Assembly: GCA_038030265.1 (NCBI GenBank)
Contig: CM075941.1
Span: forward strand, 20,026,001 to 20,090,000
Direction: 5' to 3'
Source of the DNA: Corythucha ciliata
Lineage: Eukaryota > Arthropoda > Insecta > Hemiptera > Tingidae
Length of the DNA: 64,000 nt
The notes beneath the pieces were generated by a model that ran no database searches, had not been told where the DNA came from, and saw nothing but the letters and a program-made list of their open reading frames with translations. The translations under genes were made by a program, and so were the position numbers. Positions 24,403-33,840 of the stretch are shown here, one piece after another (within the stretch, counting starts at the first letter, position 1; each line of letters begins with the position of its first letter).

Positions 24403-24407
<5 letters not shown>
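22011..24407. other. Unique-looking DNA, no gene recognised
   Basis: The stretch contains a 12 bp C run at 22485-22496, A/T tracts and open frames of at most 112 codons without known motifs. Near its right end (about 24255-24335) lies a short segment shared with 48585-48660. Confidence 0.5.
24287..24335 (+). repeat. Short dispersed repeat, copy 1
   Basis: CAGCGCC, then CCGAAAATGA, then CGTTTTGCCTTG occur in the same order and spacing at 48617-48660. The similarity extends weakly for about 35 bp to the left (ATGCA, CCAAAAC words in both). It probably represents an unidentified dispersed element. The function is unknown. Confidence 0.45.
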
Positions 24408-24446
<39 letters not shown>

Positions 24447-24462
24447 AAAAAAAAAAAAAAAA
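24408..24462. repeat. Interrupted poly(A) tract, 37 + 16 bp
   Basis: Thirty-seven A, then TG, then sixteen A. It lies immediately to the left of the R3 array. Confidence 0.9.
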
Positions 24463-24474
24463 CATTTTAATTCG

Positions 24475-26645
24475 CAGTTAGAATTTAGAAAAAGCCCTAA
24501 TTGGCTATTCTATAAGCAACGTCACGAAATGGAGAAAAGTACTAAATTGTGGCTTGTGACGGCCGATGCGTGGGTGACATTTCGAAACAGCACTAATCCC
24601 CAGTATCTGTAGGTTGTTACGCAGATAAAACAGGGTAAAGTGCACCAATGTGCTGTTTTTATGACAAATCTATACGGCGAAAATTGAGCTCTCATTTATT
24701 TCAAAAATGGATAATAAGCTCTCATTTGCGGCTGAAATTGAGAATATTAGCGCTAATGCGCGGTATATCGATGCAACGTCCAAAAATTGATAGCGTTTCC
24801 ATTTACTAAAAATTCGGCTCTATATCAGTTCATGTCCACTCGTCCTCTCTGAATTGAAACATAATATGTTACATGTCAAGACGGGTGGAAGTGAATTTCT
24901 CTGGAATAGAACTGTTTGTAAATGGAAAACGCCATGAGAAAAAAGTGCTAATTCCCAGTTTATGGAGATTGAAATTGAGAAAAAGGGCTGTAACGTGTTC
25001 TTCTGTTGAGTGGCGTTCACGGTTATTATTGAGGAATAGCATTCATTCACTTCTAAAATTGACAAAAAGTGCTCATTATCGGCTGAAATTGGAGAAAATA
25101 ACGCCAATTTGGCAGCTTCTCGATGCAAAGGCAATGTCATGACTGAGGAAAAGCTCTAATTCCCAGTTCATAGAGGTGCTATCACGGTTGAAATCCGCGG
25201 CTAATATTGAGAAAGTCTTCATTGGGAAGAGTATCTCTCATTCACGGCTAAATTTGTGAAAAAGAGATCATTAGCGCCAAAAATAAAAAAAATTGCTATT
25301 AGGGAAGTATAGCTTCGCGGCTAAAATTGCGAAATATAGCGCTAATCTCATGCTTCCGTGGGCCCTAACGCGGCTTATATTGAGAAAGCAAGCTAATGCG
25401 GCGTTTCTGCAAAACAAGTCCCCTGCTCCTCTTGAGAAATAGTGCTCATTCGTGGCTAAAGAAGAGAAAAAATGCCTATTCGCTGTTTCCAATGGCAAAT
25501 TCGTAGGCCAAATTGGGTGATTGCGTAATTCACTATTTATGGATACCAACTTCACAGCCAATGCGAATACCCAGTTTCTCAGGGTAAATTCTTACGCGGC
25601 TAAAATTGAAAAAGTGTGCTGGATGTGTTTTCCTTGGAGATGTCCGCGGCTAAAATGGATAGAAAACGCCAATTTGCAAATTTGTTACGAAATGGGGGAA
25701 AATGTGATGATTGAAAAAAAGCGCTAATTCTCAGTTAATGGAGGTCCTATCAAGGTTGAAATCCGCTGCTAATATTGAGAAATTCTTCATTGGCGGCTAA
25801 AATTGGACAGAGACACTCATTCACGGCTAAAGTTGTGAAACAGAGCTCATTACCGCCGAAAATGCGACAAAGCCACAATTTGCTATTATGAAAGTATAGC
25901 TTTGCGGTTAAAATTGCGAAATAGCGCAAATCTTATGCTTCCGTAGGACCCAACGCGGCTAAAATTGAAAAAAACACGTCTTGAGAAAAAGTGCTTGAGA
26001 AAATTCTTGGGCGAAATTTGGCGACAGCTGACAGCCATAATTTGCTGCTTGAAAAGCCACTTATGTATTTAGGACTGCAATGAAGAAAAAGCGCTAACTC
26101 CAGTTTTTTGAGGGTCCTTATGCGGCTAAAATTGAGAGAGCGCGCCAATGTGCTTTCCCTGGGAAAAGTCCGCGGCTAAAATTGACAAAAAGCGCCAATT
26201 TGCGGTTTTGTTACACAACTTCCGAGTGAAAATGGATGAAATGCGCTTGTGGTTTACGCACAGGCCCTTTCACGACTAAAATTTTGAAAAAGTAATAATG
26301 TGCTTTTCTAAAGCCACGCTGGCGGCAAAATTAAGAAAAAGTGCACTTCAGCGGCTGAAATTGAGGAGAAGCACTCCTTTACGGTTAAAATAGAACAAAA
26401 ACTCCGATCTGCGGATGCAACCTCATAGGTCACGGCTAACATTGGAAAAATAATGAAGAAAGTATTCGTTCGCAGCTAGAATTTAGAAGATTGATTATTC
26501 ACGACTGAATTTGACGAAAACAAAGGACTCGCGGCTAAAATTGCGAAAAAACCTTAATGGCCCGTCCAGTGACGTCCTGAGCCAAAATTGGGAAAAAGCG
26601 GCAACGCACGGCTAAAATTGAGGGAAAGCGCAAGTCTGCGTTTGA
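24475..26645 (+). repeat. R3 degenerate tandem array with higher-order structure
   Basis: Units alternate a GCGGCTAAAATTGAG-like block with an AAAAAGCGCTAATT-like block, sometimes extended by a CCCAGTTTATGGAGG-like piece. The period is near 30 bp, with some units about 55 bp. GGCTAAAATTG is by far the best kept word. Two regions, 25141-25690 and 25704-26215, match each other in unit order, giving a higher-order unit of roughly 0.5 kb. Open frames within (89-106 codons) are repeat by-products. Confidence 0.85.
25141..26215 (+). repeat. Higher-order tandem duplication within R3
   Basis: GGTTGAAATCCGCGGCTAAT with TTCTTCATTGG, a following AAGTATAGCTT, then ATGCTTCCGT, appears first at about 25185-25365 and again at about 25755-25945. 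Likewise TTTCCTTGG...GTCCGCGGCTAAAAT near 25630 recurs as TTTCCCTGG...GTCCGCGGCTAAAAT near 26150. The blocks keep their order, so a stretch of about 520-560 bp was duplicated in tandem after the 30 bp array had already diverged. Confidence 0.7.
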
Positions 26646-29600
26646 ACGCGATCACAAGAGTTAGTGAGCTACGCCGATGACATTGCTGCACGGTCAACGT
26701 TTGCGGAAAAGTTTGATGGTGCCAAACTCACCAAGACGGCCAAAACCACCGTAATAATGATACGGGTAAATATAACCGAGATATTTTCCAAGTCATCGGG
26801 ACACGAGCAATCGCCCCTATCAAGGCCTCTACCTCCCTCGTCTTGGATTCTTCCAAAAAAAAAAGTCCGTAATCGCACTGCAGGTAGCAAAAAAACGTTG
26901 TGTTTGCTACCGCCCCTTACCCACAGATATACGTTCTTCAAGAAAACTGAATCGCTCAGTTTAAAACTGATTTCTTCACCTTCTTTAGTGACTCTCGTGA
27001 ACAAGTGCAAATTCGAGCTCACTGTGTGTGTTTTTTTTTTTCTTTGCGTAGAACAAAAAACTGGACTGTTTTTGTCAAGGTCAACTAAACGCCGAATACT
27101 GTCCACGGTAATTTTACCCTTCAATCGAGAGAAAGTTGCAGCTCAAAACGATTTTGATGATATCCATGAATAAATTTCCCAAAACTAGCAGTCAAAACAT
27201 AAGGTGTGAGGGAGGGTAGACGTAATCGAACAAACAGAAAGTGTCTCGCCCTATCGATTCCACTGTTCACTTTGTCATAATCGACTTCCCCGTTCCAACT
27301 GTTTCATTTTTTTGACTCATTGTTTTACTACGTGCCAGCAATCTTTCAGTGCCATAAAGGCCAGTTTACGCGCTTTTGTAGTAAAAATTGGAACATTTTA
27401 AAAACTAAAAGATCATGATGCGAAATCATTATGAGGTGTATTCATAACATAACAAATTAACTAATTTACATTTTTTTCCAATTCCTTACAAACCAACAAC
27501 ATCAGTCAAAAACTAAAGTGAAGTCTCAATCTCGACCTTCCCCGTTAAAAGCTCACGTACCACCATCGACATTCGATTTTTTTTTTTTTTTTTTTTTTTC
27601 GAGTTAACAGAAAACAAGTTTTTGACGCCTCAATCGAAACACCCCGCCGTTCATCGTTTTTACCATTTCTTTTCGAACACCTGTGCTTCACTGATTTTAC
27701 AAGGTAAATCTTGGTCTTATTCGGAGGAGTGATAGGTGGCGGGGGTGCGAAAAAGGCGCGAGGGACCCCTCACCGCCGCCCAGTCTTAAACATCCGAGTA
27801 TAATCAACTTCGAAAGCTTCTCTTTGGAGGTGACTGTCGGTAGATATCGTTCGTAAATTGCCTGGGATATTCAGATAAGATCGTCTGGAAAAAGAGGTTT
27901 CCGACCAGACGGAATGCGCGAAGGATTCATGAAAATTACGAAAAAAAAAATGTAGGTATGCGTAGGAAGACAATAATATATATACACACATCTTATATAC
28001 TAAAAAAGAGACCCCCCCCCCCGGGTCCTTAAAATTTCCATGTGCCTGTGAAATATTTCCAATAAGAAGGGTTAAACCTTCAGGAGCGTGGGCTGTAACC
28101 AATATTCAGTTGGCAATCGGTAAACAAATTTTAAAAAAATGAAATGCACTAAAAGGCAAAATCACTGTTTAATGACAAGAGGGTTTTAAATGAAAAGCTA
28201 TTGCAGCCTACAGTACAAAAGGGAATAGAGATGAGGCCATTAAAGAAAGACCTCTATTGCCCCGTAAATGAAAGCTGTATTTTATAGTATCCTTTCCCGT
28301 CTTTTCTTCACTTCCTTGGGGTGGGCAGAACTACCAATTCCCCATCTCTTTTCTGTCGACGTAATAAAAAAGGTTAATTTGTCATGAAAAGTTCGTAAAA
28401 GAGTAAAGGTACGAGGAAAGCATTACAAATCCCTTCCCTCCTTACGATGTCGCACTGTTTTTTAAGAGGTCTGAGAATTATGTTCCTGATAGGTTGGACA
28501 GATGGTGGCGGCGGCGCAGGGGGAGAATTTTCGTTTTTATCTATATGGAGCAAAGACGGTCGTGATGGGGTATTCAGTTTTATGGCTGGTTCGCTGATTG
28601 AAATGAAGTAGAAAACGGGAAAAGGGGAGTCATTTAATAGATTACTGGGCAGGAGTCCATCTAATAACAATTTAAATTGGATCATTCGATTAAACAGTGC
28701 TATTTGGGAAATCTCGTGGTTAATCATTCCCCTCGCGTATAGGGATTCAACTTCTTTAAAAAACTGTAATTAAAAATACAAAAAATGTTAGCTCGACTAG
28801 TCATCATCGGCCTCGGCTTTTAATTTAAACGCACAGCGGGTGTATTTACATTTCTGCATTGCCACATGAAAGTCTCGCCAATGTTAGAAACAACCCTCCT
28901 CCTTCAAACAAAAGGTGAATTCCGACGTATATGCGTAGAGGAAACGCAATATTAATAAATAGTAAAAACAAAAAAAAGCTGTTGTTTTTATTATCTGTTT
29001 GTTCAGATTTTAGCGCTTCGTTGAGTTTCAGACCACAGTCCACTATACTTGTTCAAGTGGAAGAATAGGCTGAATATGGTGAGAGGAAGAGAAAACGAAC
29101 CTGTTTTCGAGCAGGGATAGCATCTAGTGTGATCATGAAGCAAAGGGGTTTATCTCTTTCCACCTCCTCCCCCGTCTTCGCCCTATTTCCCCTCATCGGA
29201 TTGTTCAAAAGGTTGGAGGGAAACGCGTCTGAAGTAAGTAAGTTGAAAACTTTTCTGAAGTGCATTTCTTTACAGCAAAAATTACTTCCCTCTCGCCACA
29301 CCGACTACACTATCAAACTCACGGTAATAAGTTGTTTCTATCTTCTTCTTCTCCTTCTTCTTCTTTTTCTTTTTCTTATTTTTTTTAAACATCTCCAGCC
29401 ACTCTCCACGCATTATCATATTACTGACATTAGTTGTTTCGTGCCCGCACCAAACCGTTCACACATGCCTTCCCCTCTTTTTTATAACTGTCAACCGGAT
29501 ACTATCAGAAAAAAAAGACATCGTAAAGCTCTTCCACGATAGTTCCTCAATTTGCATATCGAATGGCTATCGATACTGCTAGTAACGAAGTCGGAAAGAC

Positions 29601-30334
29601 GTATAATACGTAACACGGACGGTAATGTACGCAAAATGAAGACTTGCGTTCATCTCCCTGCACATTCAATAAGTAAGACCCTGAAGGTGGAAAAACATTA
29701 CACTGACGTCCAACCAATCAATCAACACATCGTCATTACCGCAACTTTCGGTTGATTTCAATTCGTTTTAAGAAAAAAACTTCACCAAAAAAGGGAAATA
29801 AGAGATTTAAGGACTCTCACGTGTGATTCCGCCATTTTCAGCAGCACGAATTTTCCCGTGGAAACAGATTTCACACTCTGCCGCACCAAACAATTTCGAA
29901 GGCCATTGCCAGCTGCTCCCTTTTGTACCCGTTTCGTCCTTCTGTGTGTGTCCGTGGAACACAAGGTTTTTTGGCCTGATTTTACGCGAGGGACGCAATA
30001 AGGGCTGTTGCATAGCTCTCTTAAGGCGACGGGACGCGGCCGTAGGCATATGGCTTACCCCTCCCTTCCTTTCCGAACTGTCGTTAACCGACTTAACAGA
30101 TTTTTCTCGCGGCTTCTCACAAATGCGGCCTAATCGAGTTTCCTACCACCCCCCTCATCAGGTTTGGAGCCAAGTCGCAAAAAAACGCAAAGTAGGCAAC
30201 CGAAAGATGAATTTCGGCGAAGGCTATTCCCGCTCGAGATCACCGTTCAAATCAGGCCCCCTCCACCACACAGCGCACACCATGCAGAAGACCATGACAT
30301 CCGTGGCACCAACCCGACGAGATTGGTCGTTTGA
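26646..30334. other. Unique-looking DNA, no gene recognised
   Basis: The block holds a 23 bp poly(T) at 27577-27599, an 11 bp C run at 28012-28022 and a CTTCTT-rich pyrimidine tract at about 29342-29378. Two long open frames (169 codons forward at 26664-27173; 182 codons forward at 29823-30371, with a GTG start) have open frames on the opposite strand too and show no recognisable domain. I leave both out of the coding list. Confidence 0.5.
27577..27599. repeat. Poly(T) tract, 23 bp
   Basis: An uninterrupted run of T follows CATTCGA. No retroelement body is recognised on its right, which is where one would be for a reversed poly(A) tail. Confidence 0.9.
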
Positions 30335-30450
30335 AGAGCCGAAAAATGCAAAAACGGATTTTTTTAGATAGTCGAACACACAAATTTGGTTTTTTAAAGA
30401 GCCAAAGCCGTGACATTGATTTTTGAAAGAGCCACATGGGCTCCGAAGCT
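30335..30450 (+). repeat. R2 short array
   Basis: Three to four units: GAAGAGCCGAAAAATGC, GGTTTTTTAAAGAGCCAAAG, TTGATTTTTGAAAGAGCC. They run on the forward strand, opposite to the R1 block that follows. Confidence 0.6.
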
Positions 30451-30474
30451 CTCGCAGTTCCCCCAGAATTAGCA

Positions 30475-30712
30475 AGGCGCGAATCGCCAGTTACGCCATA
30501 TGTAGAACGAGAAAGATCAGTTTGGCTATTTTGAAACCATGAACTGCCATTTTTAGGGGCCCGAATAGCCAAATTTGGCTATTTTTAGGGACTCGGATCG
30601 TCTGTTAAACGATATTTCCAATACAAGAATGGTCTGTTTAGCCATTTTTAGAGCTTAAATGGCCGGTTTCAAAGGCGTGAATTGTCAATTTAGGCTGCCA
30701 CGAATGGATCGC
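30475..30712 (-). repeat. R1 array, reversed
   Basis: Reverse-complement R1 words repeat about every 30 bp: GGCGCGAATCGCCAG, CAGTTTGGCTATTTTG, GCCATTTTTAGGGGCCCGAA, AATTGTCAATTTAGGC. The block follows an R2 piece of opposite orientation and ends against a D-element fragment at 30715. Confidence 0.7.
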
Positions 30713-30714
30713 AC

Positions 30715-30771
30715 CGAATTCCCTGACTTTTCCCGGTTTTCCCTGACTCAGTTAAGTGAAATTCCCTGAAC
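30715..30771 (+). mobile_element. D-element fragment (CCCTGAC-rich)
   Basis: AATTCCCTGACTTTTCCCGG, then TTTTCCCTGACTC, then AAATTCCCTGAAC. From memory, CCCTGACTTTTCCC sequence of this style is seen in sub-terminal parts of hAT-like elements of many invertebrates. This is family knowledge and not a search result. The terminus itself is not preserved here. Confidence 0.5.
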
Positions 30772-30827
30772 AAATTAAACACTAGAGTAGGTATGTGAGG
30801 GTTTTTTCTTTTTTTTTGTCGGTTTTA

Positions 30828-31048
30828 TTTTTAAACATCAACCGTTTTTTCTGTCATCTGAAGACGGAAAAAACGGTCGATATTAAAAAAACATCATACT
30901 TCCATTCCCGTAGGAACATGGAAGTAAAATGTAACACTCATAATTCTGTATGACAAGAGAGTAGTGTTGGGTTCTGGTCAATTGTCCTCCGCCAAAATTG
31001 GCAATTGACAGGTCAAATTTCCGGAAGAATTATTGCCGGAATTTGACC
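30828..31048. repeat. Cluster of four hairpins
   Basis: Hairpin 1 pairs ACCGTTTTTTCTGTC (30841-30855) with GACGGAAAAAACGGT (30863-30877), with partly paired extensions. Hairpin 2 pairs TACTTCCAT (30897-30905) with ATGGAAGTA (30918-30926). Hairpin 3 pairs GTCAATTG (30977-30984) with CAATTGAC (31002-31009). Hairpin 4 pairs GGTCAAATTTCCGG (31011-31024) with CCGGAATTTGACC (31036-31048). The four follow one another without overlap, between a D fragment and a reversed R2 array. It could be a decayed MITE or a structured non-coding segment. Confidence 0.6.
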
Positions 31049-31164
31049 GTCAAAAGCGGGCTCGGCTCGGCACAACATTCAAAAACAAACCACCGAAAAT
31101 GTCCCTACAACTTGTGAAGGTTGAAACCTTTGCGATTATAGTGACAATTTTTAGAATGTAAATT

Positions 31165-32015
31165 AAGTAAAATTCACAAATTTAGCTAGACAAAGCCAAT
31201 TTGCCAGAATATTCGCTCTCTTATAGATCATTTCGAAGGGTTCTATATTATTCAATAAAGAAATTTCGCATGTTAGGCTTTCACAAGAATCAGTTTCAAA
31301 GGGTCGAGGCAATTAAAAAACCGAATTTCGTGGCTTTGACTCTCTCAAAAAATATTTCGTGGGGGTTATTGGCCCCTTGGAAAACCAAATTAAAATTTAG
31401 AGGGTTTGGGCTCTATCAATTTATTATACTACGTTTTGTGGGTCTGGTCACACAGAATTTGGTTGTATAAAAAACCCGAATTTCGCGGTACACATAACAC
31501 TATTTAAATCCAAATTTCAGGAGTTTGGCATAACCAAATTTTGTATATTTGGCTATCCTATCGTAACAGCCAATATCGAGGGGCACGTTTCAAATTTTAA
31601 AAACCCGAAAATCGGGTTTTTGCTCATTCAAAAACCAAATTTTACGAGTTTAGTTTCTTCAACAAACGAATTTGACTCTTAGAAATGCCAACTTCACGAG
31701 CTGGGCTCTTTCAAAACTAAATTTAACGATTTGGCTCTTTCAAACCCCAATTTTATGAGTGTGGCTCTTTCAGAAACAAAATTGGCACATTTAAAATCCA
31801 AATTTATGAATTTGGCTTATTCATATACCGTGAACTTGAGATTTTGAACGTTTCATCCCAAATTTTAAAATGTAAACGTCCAGATTTCACGGATTACTTA
31901 TCAGTCAGTATTTGGTTCTGTCGAACCCCACGTCTTTTAAAACTGACTTTCACGGATCTCACGGAATATTTGAGGGCTTGACTTCTGTCAAAAATCAGTT
32001 TTGTGAATTTGACTC
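31165..32015 (-). repeat. R2 array, reversed
   Basis: Reverse-complement R2 words repeat: TTTGGCTCTTTCAAACCCCA, GAGTTTAGTTTCTTCAAC, AACTAAATTTAACGATTTGG, CACGAGCTGGGCTCTTTC. The period is close to 31 bp. The stretch fades into AT-rich DNA around 31860-32015. Confidence 0.7.
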
Positions 32016-32502
32016 GTTATCACTTTCTTTTCCATCACGAACTACGAAATTGACTACAGGCGCGCATTTCATCTTTGAGATGGTCAACTGAGCCTTCGAA
32101 TCAAATTATTTGATCAGTTTGTGAGCAATTATTATGCTCCGAATTTAAATGTAAGAAACGATTCTGAGCAAATGGTCATGAAATGTACGAACTCGCAGTT
32201 TAAATGAACTCGAAGTGTCCGGTTTCCAGGTCTAATGACGCGGTCAAATAAGCGAGATTCCCGCCACGTCCAATCGGTGGTTTTTCCTGTGCCCAACCAT
32301 TTTTGGGCGCCTTGGGATGATTTTTGGGTGCGTGTGGAACTCGACAGTTCACTCAAGAGACACATTCCAATTCAATATGAGAGGTGGATGGGGAGGTGAT
32401 GACGCGTAGATCAGCTCCCTTTACTTCAATTTTTTTAAACCAAATACAAGGAATTCTAAGGTAAAGAAGCTGTCCACTCACTGTTGCTGAAGCTGCCCAA
32501 GC

Positions 32503-32615
32503 TGTTCCCTGACTCGGGTGTCAAAAGTAAGAAATTCCCCGACTTTTCCCGGGTTTCCCTGACCACTTTGAAAGTCCCTGTCATTTCACGGTTTCCCCGG
32601 TCTGTGGCAACCCTG
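32503..32615 (-). mobile_element. D element with hAT-like terminus
   Basis: Read on the reverse strand the terminus is CAGGGTTGCCACAGACCGGG, followed by GTCAGGGAAACCCGGGAAAA and GGGGAATTT. A CAGGG start and repeated CAGGGAA words resemble hAT-like termini known from invertebrates (recalled, not searched). The terminal base is 32615, with AAATAGGT as the adjoining 8 bp, and I find no matching duplication on the left. The element is therefore a fragment. It borders the reversed R1 array that begins at about 32625. Confidence 0.55.
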
Positions 32616-32624
32616 AAATAGGTC

Positions 32625-33508
32625 ACATCCAGGACAAGAACCGTCAGTTTGGCTATTTTGGGAGCATTAATAGTCAGTTTTCCATTTTCAGAGCGTGAAT
32701 AACAAGTGTCCCTGTTCTTAAGGTAGGAATCATCAGTTTAAGTCATTACGAAGGCACGAATGCAAATTATGTCCATTTTTCGAGCGTGAATGTCAGACTT
32801 TAAAGGCGCGAATTGTCAGTTACTATACGGTACGCCATCTGTAGTGCACAAATAGTCGGTTTAGCCACTATGAAAGCTAGTTAATAGCCAGTTTGCCATG
32901 TGTTGCGCGTGAACAGCCATTTCGGCTATTTTTAGGGCCCGGATCGTCAGTAAATCCATTCACAAAGAGAGAATCGTCAGTTTGGCCACTTATGCAGCGT
33001 ATAAATGATCGCGGTTTTATAATTTTCAGAAAATATATCGTCAGTTATGGCTATATTTTGAGGCGCGAACAGTCATCAGTTAGCCATTTTCGAGGCATGA
33101 ATCGTCCATTACACCACCTGTTTGACGCGAATCTTCAGTTTTGACAATTTTTGAGCTCGAATGGCCGTTTTCGTCCCTTTCAAGCCCCTAAATCGGCAGT
33201 TTAGACACTTTAGAGACGCGAGTCGTCAGTCCCCAAACGGAGGCCCGGGATAGTAATTTTATTGTCAATTTTTTGGCCCAAATAGCCAGAAATGCCGTTT
33301 AAAAGGAACGAATAGCCGGCATCGTGTCATTTTCGACCTTTACCAGAGAGCTAATATAGCCAGTCATGCCATTTTTCAAAGACGCCAATGGTCTCAGAAT
33401 GCAATTTTTGGGGCATGAATTGGAAGTTTGGCTATTTTTTGGGAGTAAACAGCCAGTTAGGGGAACGACCAGCCAGATACACAATTTTGAGAGCGTGAAT
33501 TTCCAGTT

Positions 33509-33510
<2 letters not shown>
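32625..33510 (-). repeat. R1 array, reversed
   Basis: About 28 reversed R1 units: CAGTTTGGCTATTTTGGGAG, GAATCGTCAGTTTGGCC, CAGTTAGCCATTTTCGAGGC, GGCGCGAATTGTCAG. It runs from just after the D terminus to a poly(T) at 33512, beyond which R2 on the forward strand starts. Confidence 0.8.

Positions 33511-33511
<1 letters not shown>

Positions 33512-33542
<31 letters not shown>
33512..33542. repeat. Poly(T) tract, 31 bp
   Basis: An uninterrupted T run lies exactly at the switch from reversed R1 to forward R2. Expansion of the TTTTTT part of an R2 unit is a simple explanation. Confidence 0.9.
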
Positions 33543-33543
<1 letters not shown>

Positions 33544-33840
33544 AAGCCAAGACAACCCCGCGACTTAGGATTTTTGAACAGCTAAACCGGCGAAACTGGT
33601 TTTTTGAAGTGAACTCAGTTTACTCCAGAGCAAAAAAAAATTTTTTCTGGTGATGAACCCGAGAACTACCCGCTAAGAGCTCGCAGTTTCTTTTTTCTTG
33701 AGTATAACCGAGCCCGCAAAATTGATTTTTGAGTGAACCAAACTCACGAAACGGATTCTTTAAAGAATCAAACCTGCGAAATCAGATTTTTGAGTGAGAC
33801 AACCCCACGAAGTTCTTTTTTTGGTGAAATTAATTCACCA
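33543..33840 (+). repeat. R2 array
   Basis: Forward R2 units: CGGCGAAACTGGTTTTTTGA, AGCCCGCAAAATTGATTTTT, GAACCAAACTCACGAAAC, GCGAAATCAGATTTTTGAG. It directly follows the reversed R1 array and the poly(T). Confidence 0.7.

Noticed and set aside
24820..25727. Frames of 68-106 codons on both strands
   Set aside because: They lie within the R3 array, with no start context and repeated peptide words.
26664..27173. 169-codon forward frame starting SYADDIAARS, with YADD as in reverse transcriptases
   Set aside because: Apart from the four residues YADD there is no reverse-transcriptase context before or after. A 151-codon frame is open on the opposite strand, and the start is a GTG at the tail of the R3 array. 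It is consistent with chance.
29823..30371. 182-codon forward frame
   Set aside because: It starts at GTG, overlaps opposite-strand frames, has no recognised domain, and its C-terminal part runs into an R2 array.
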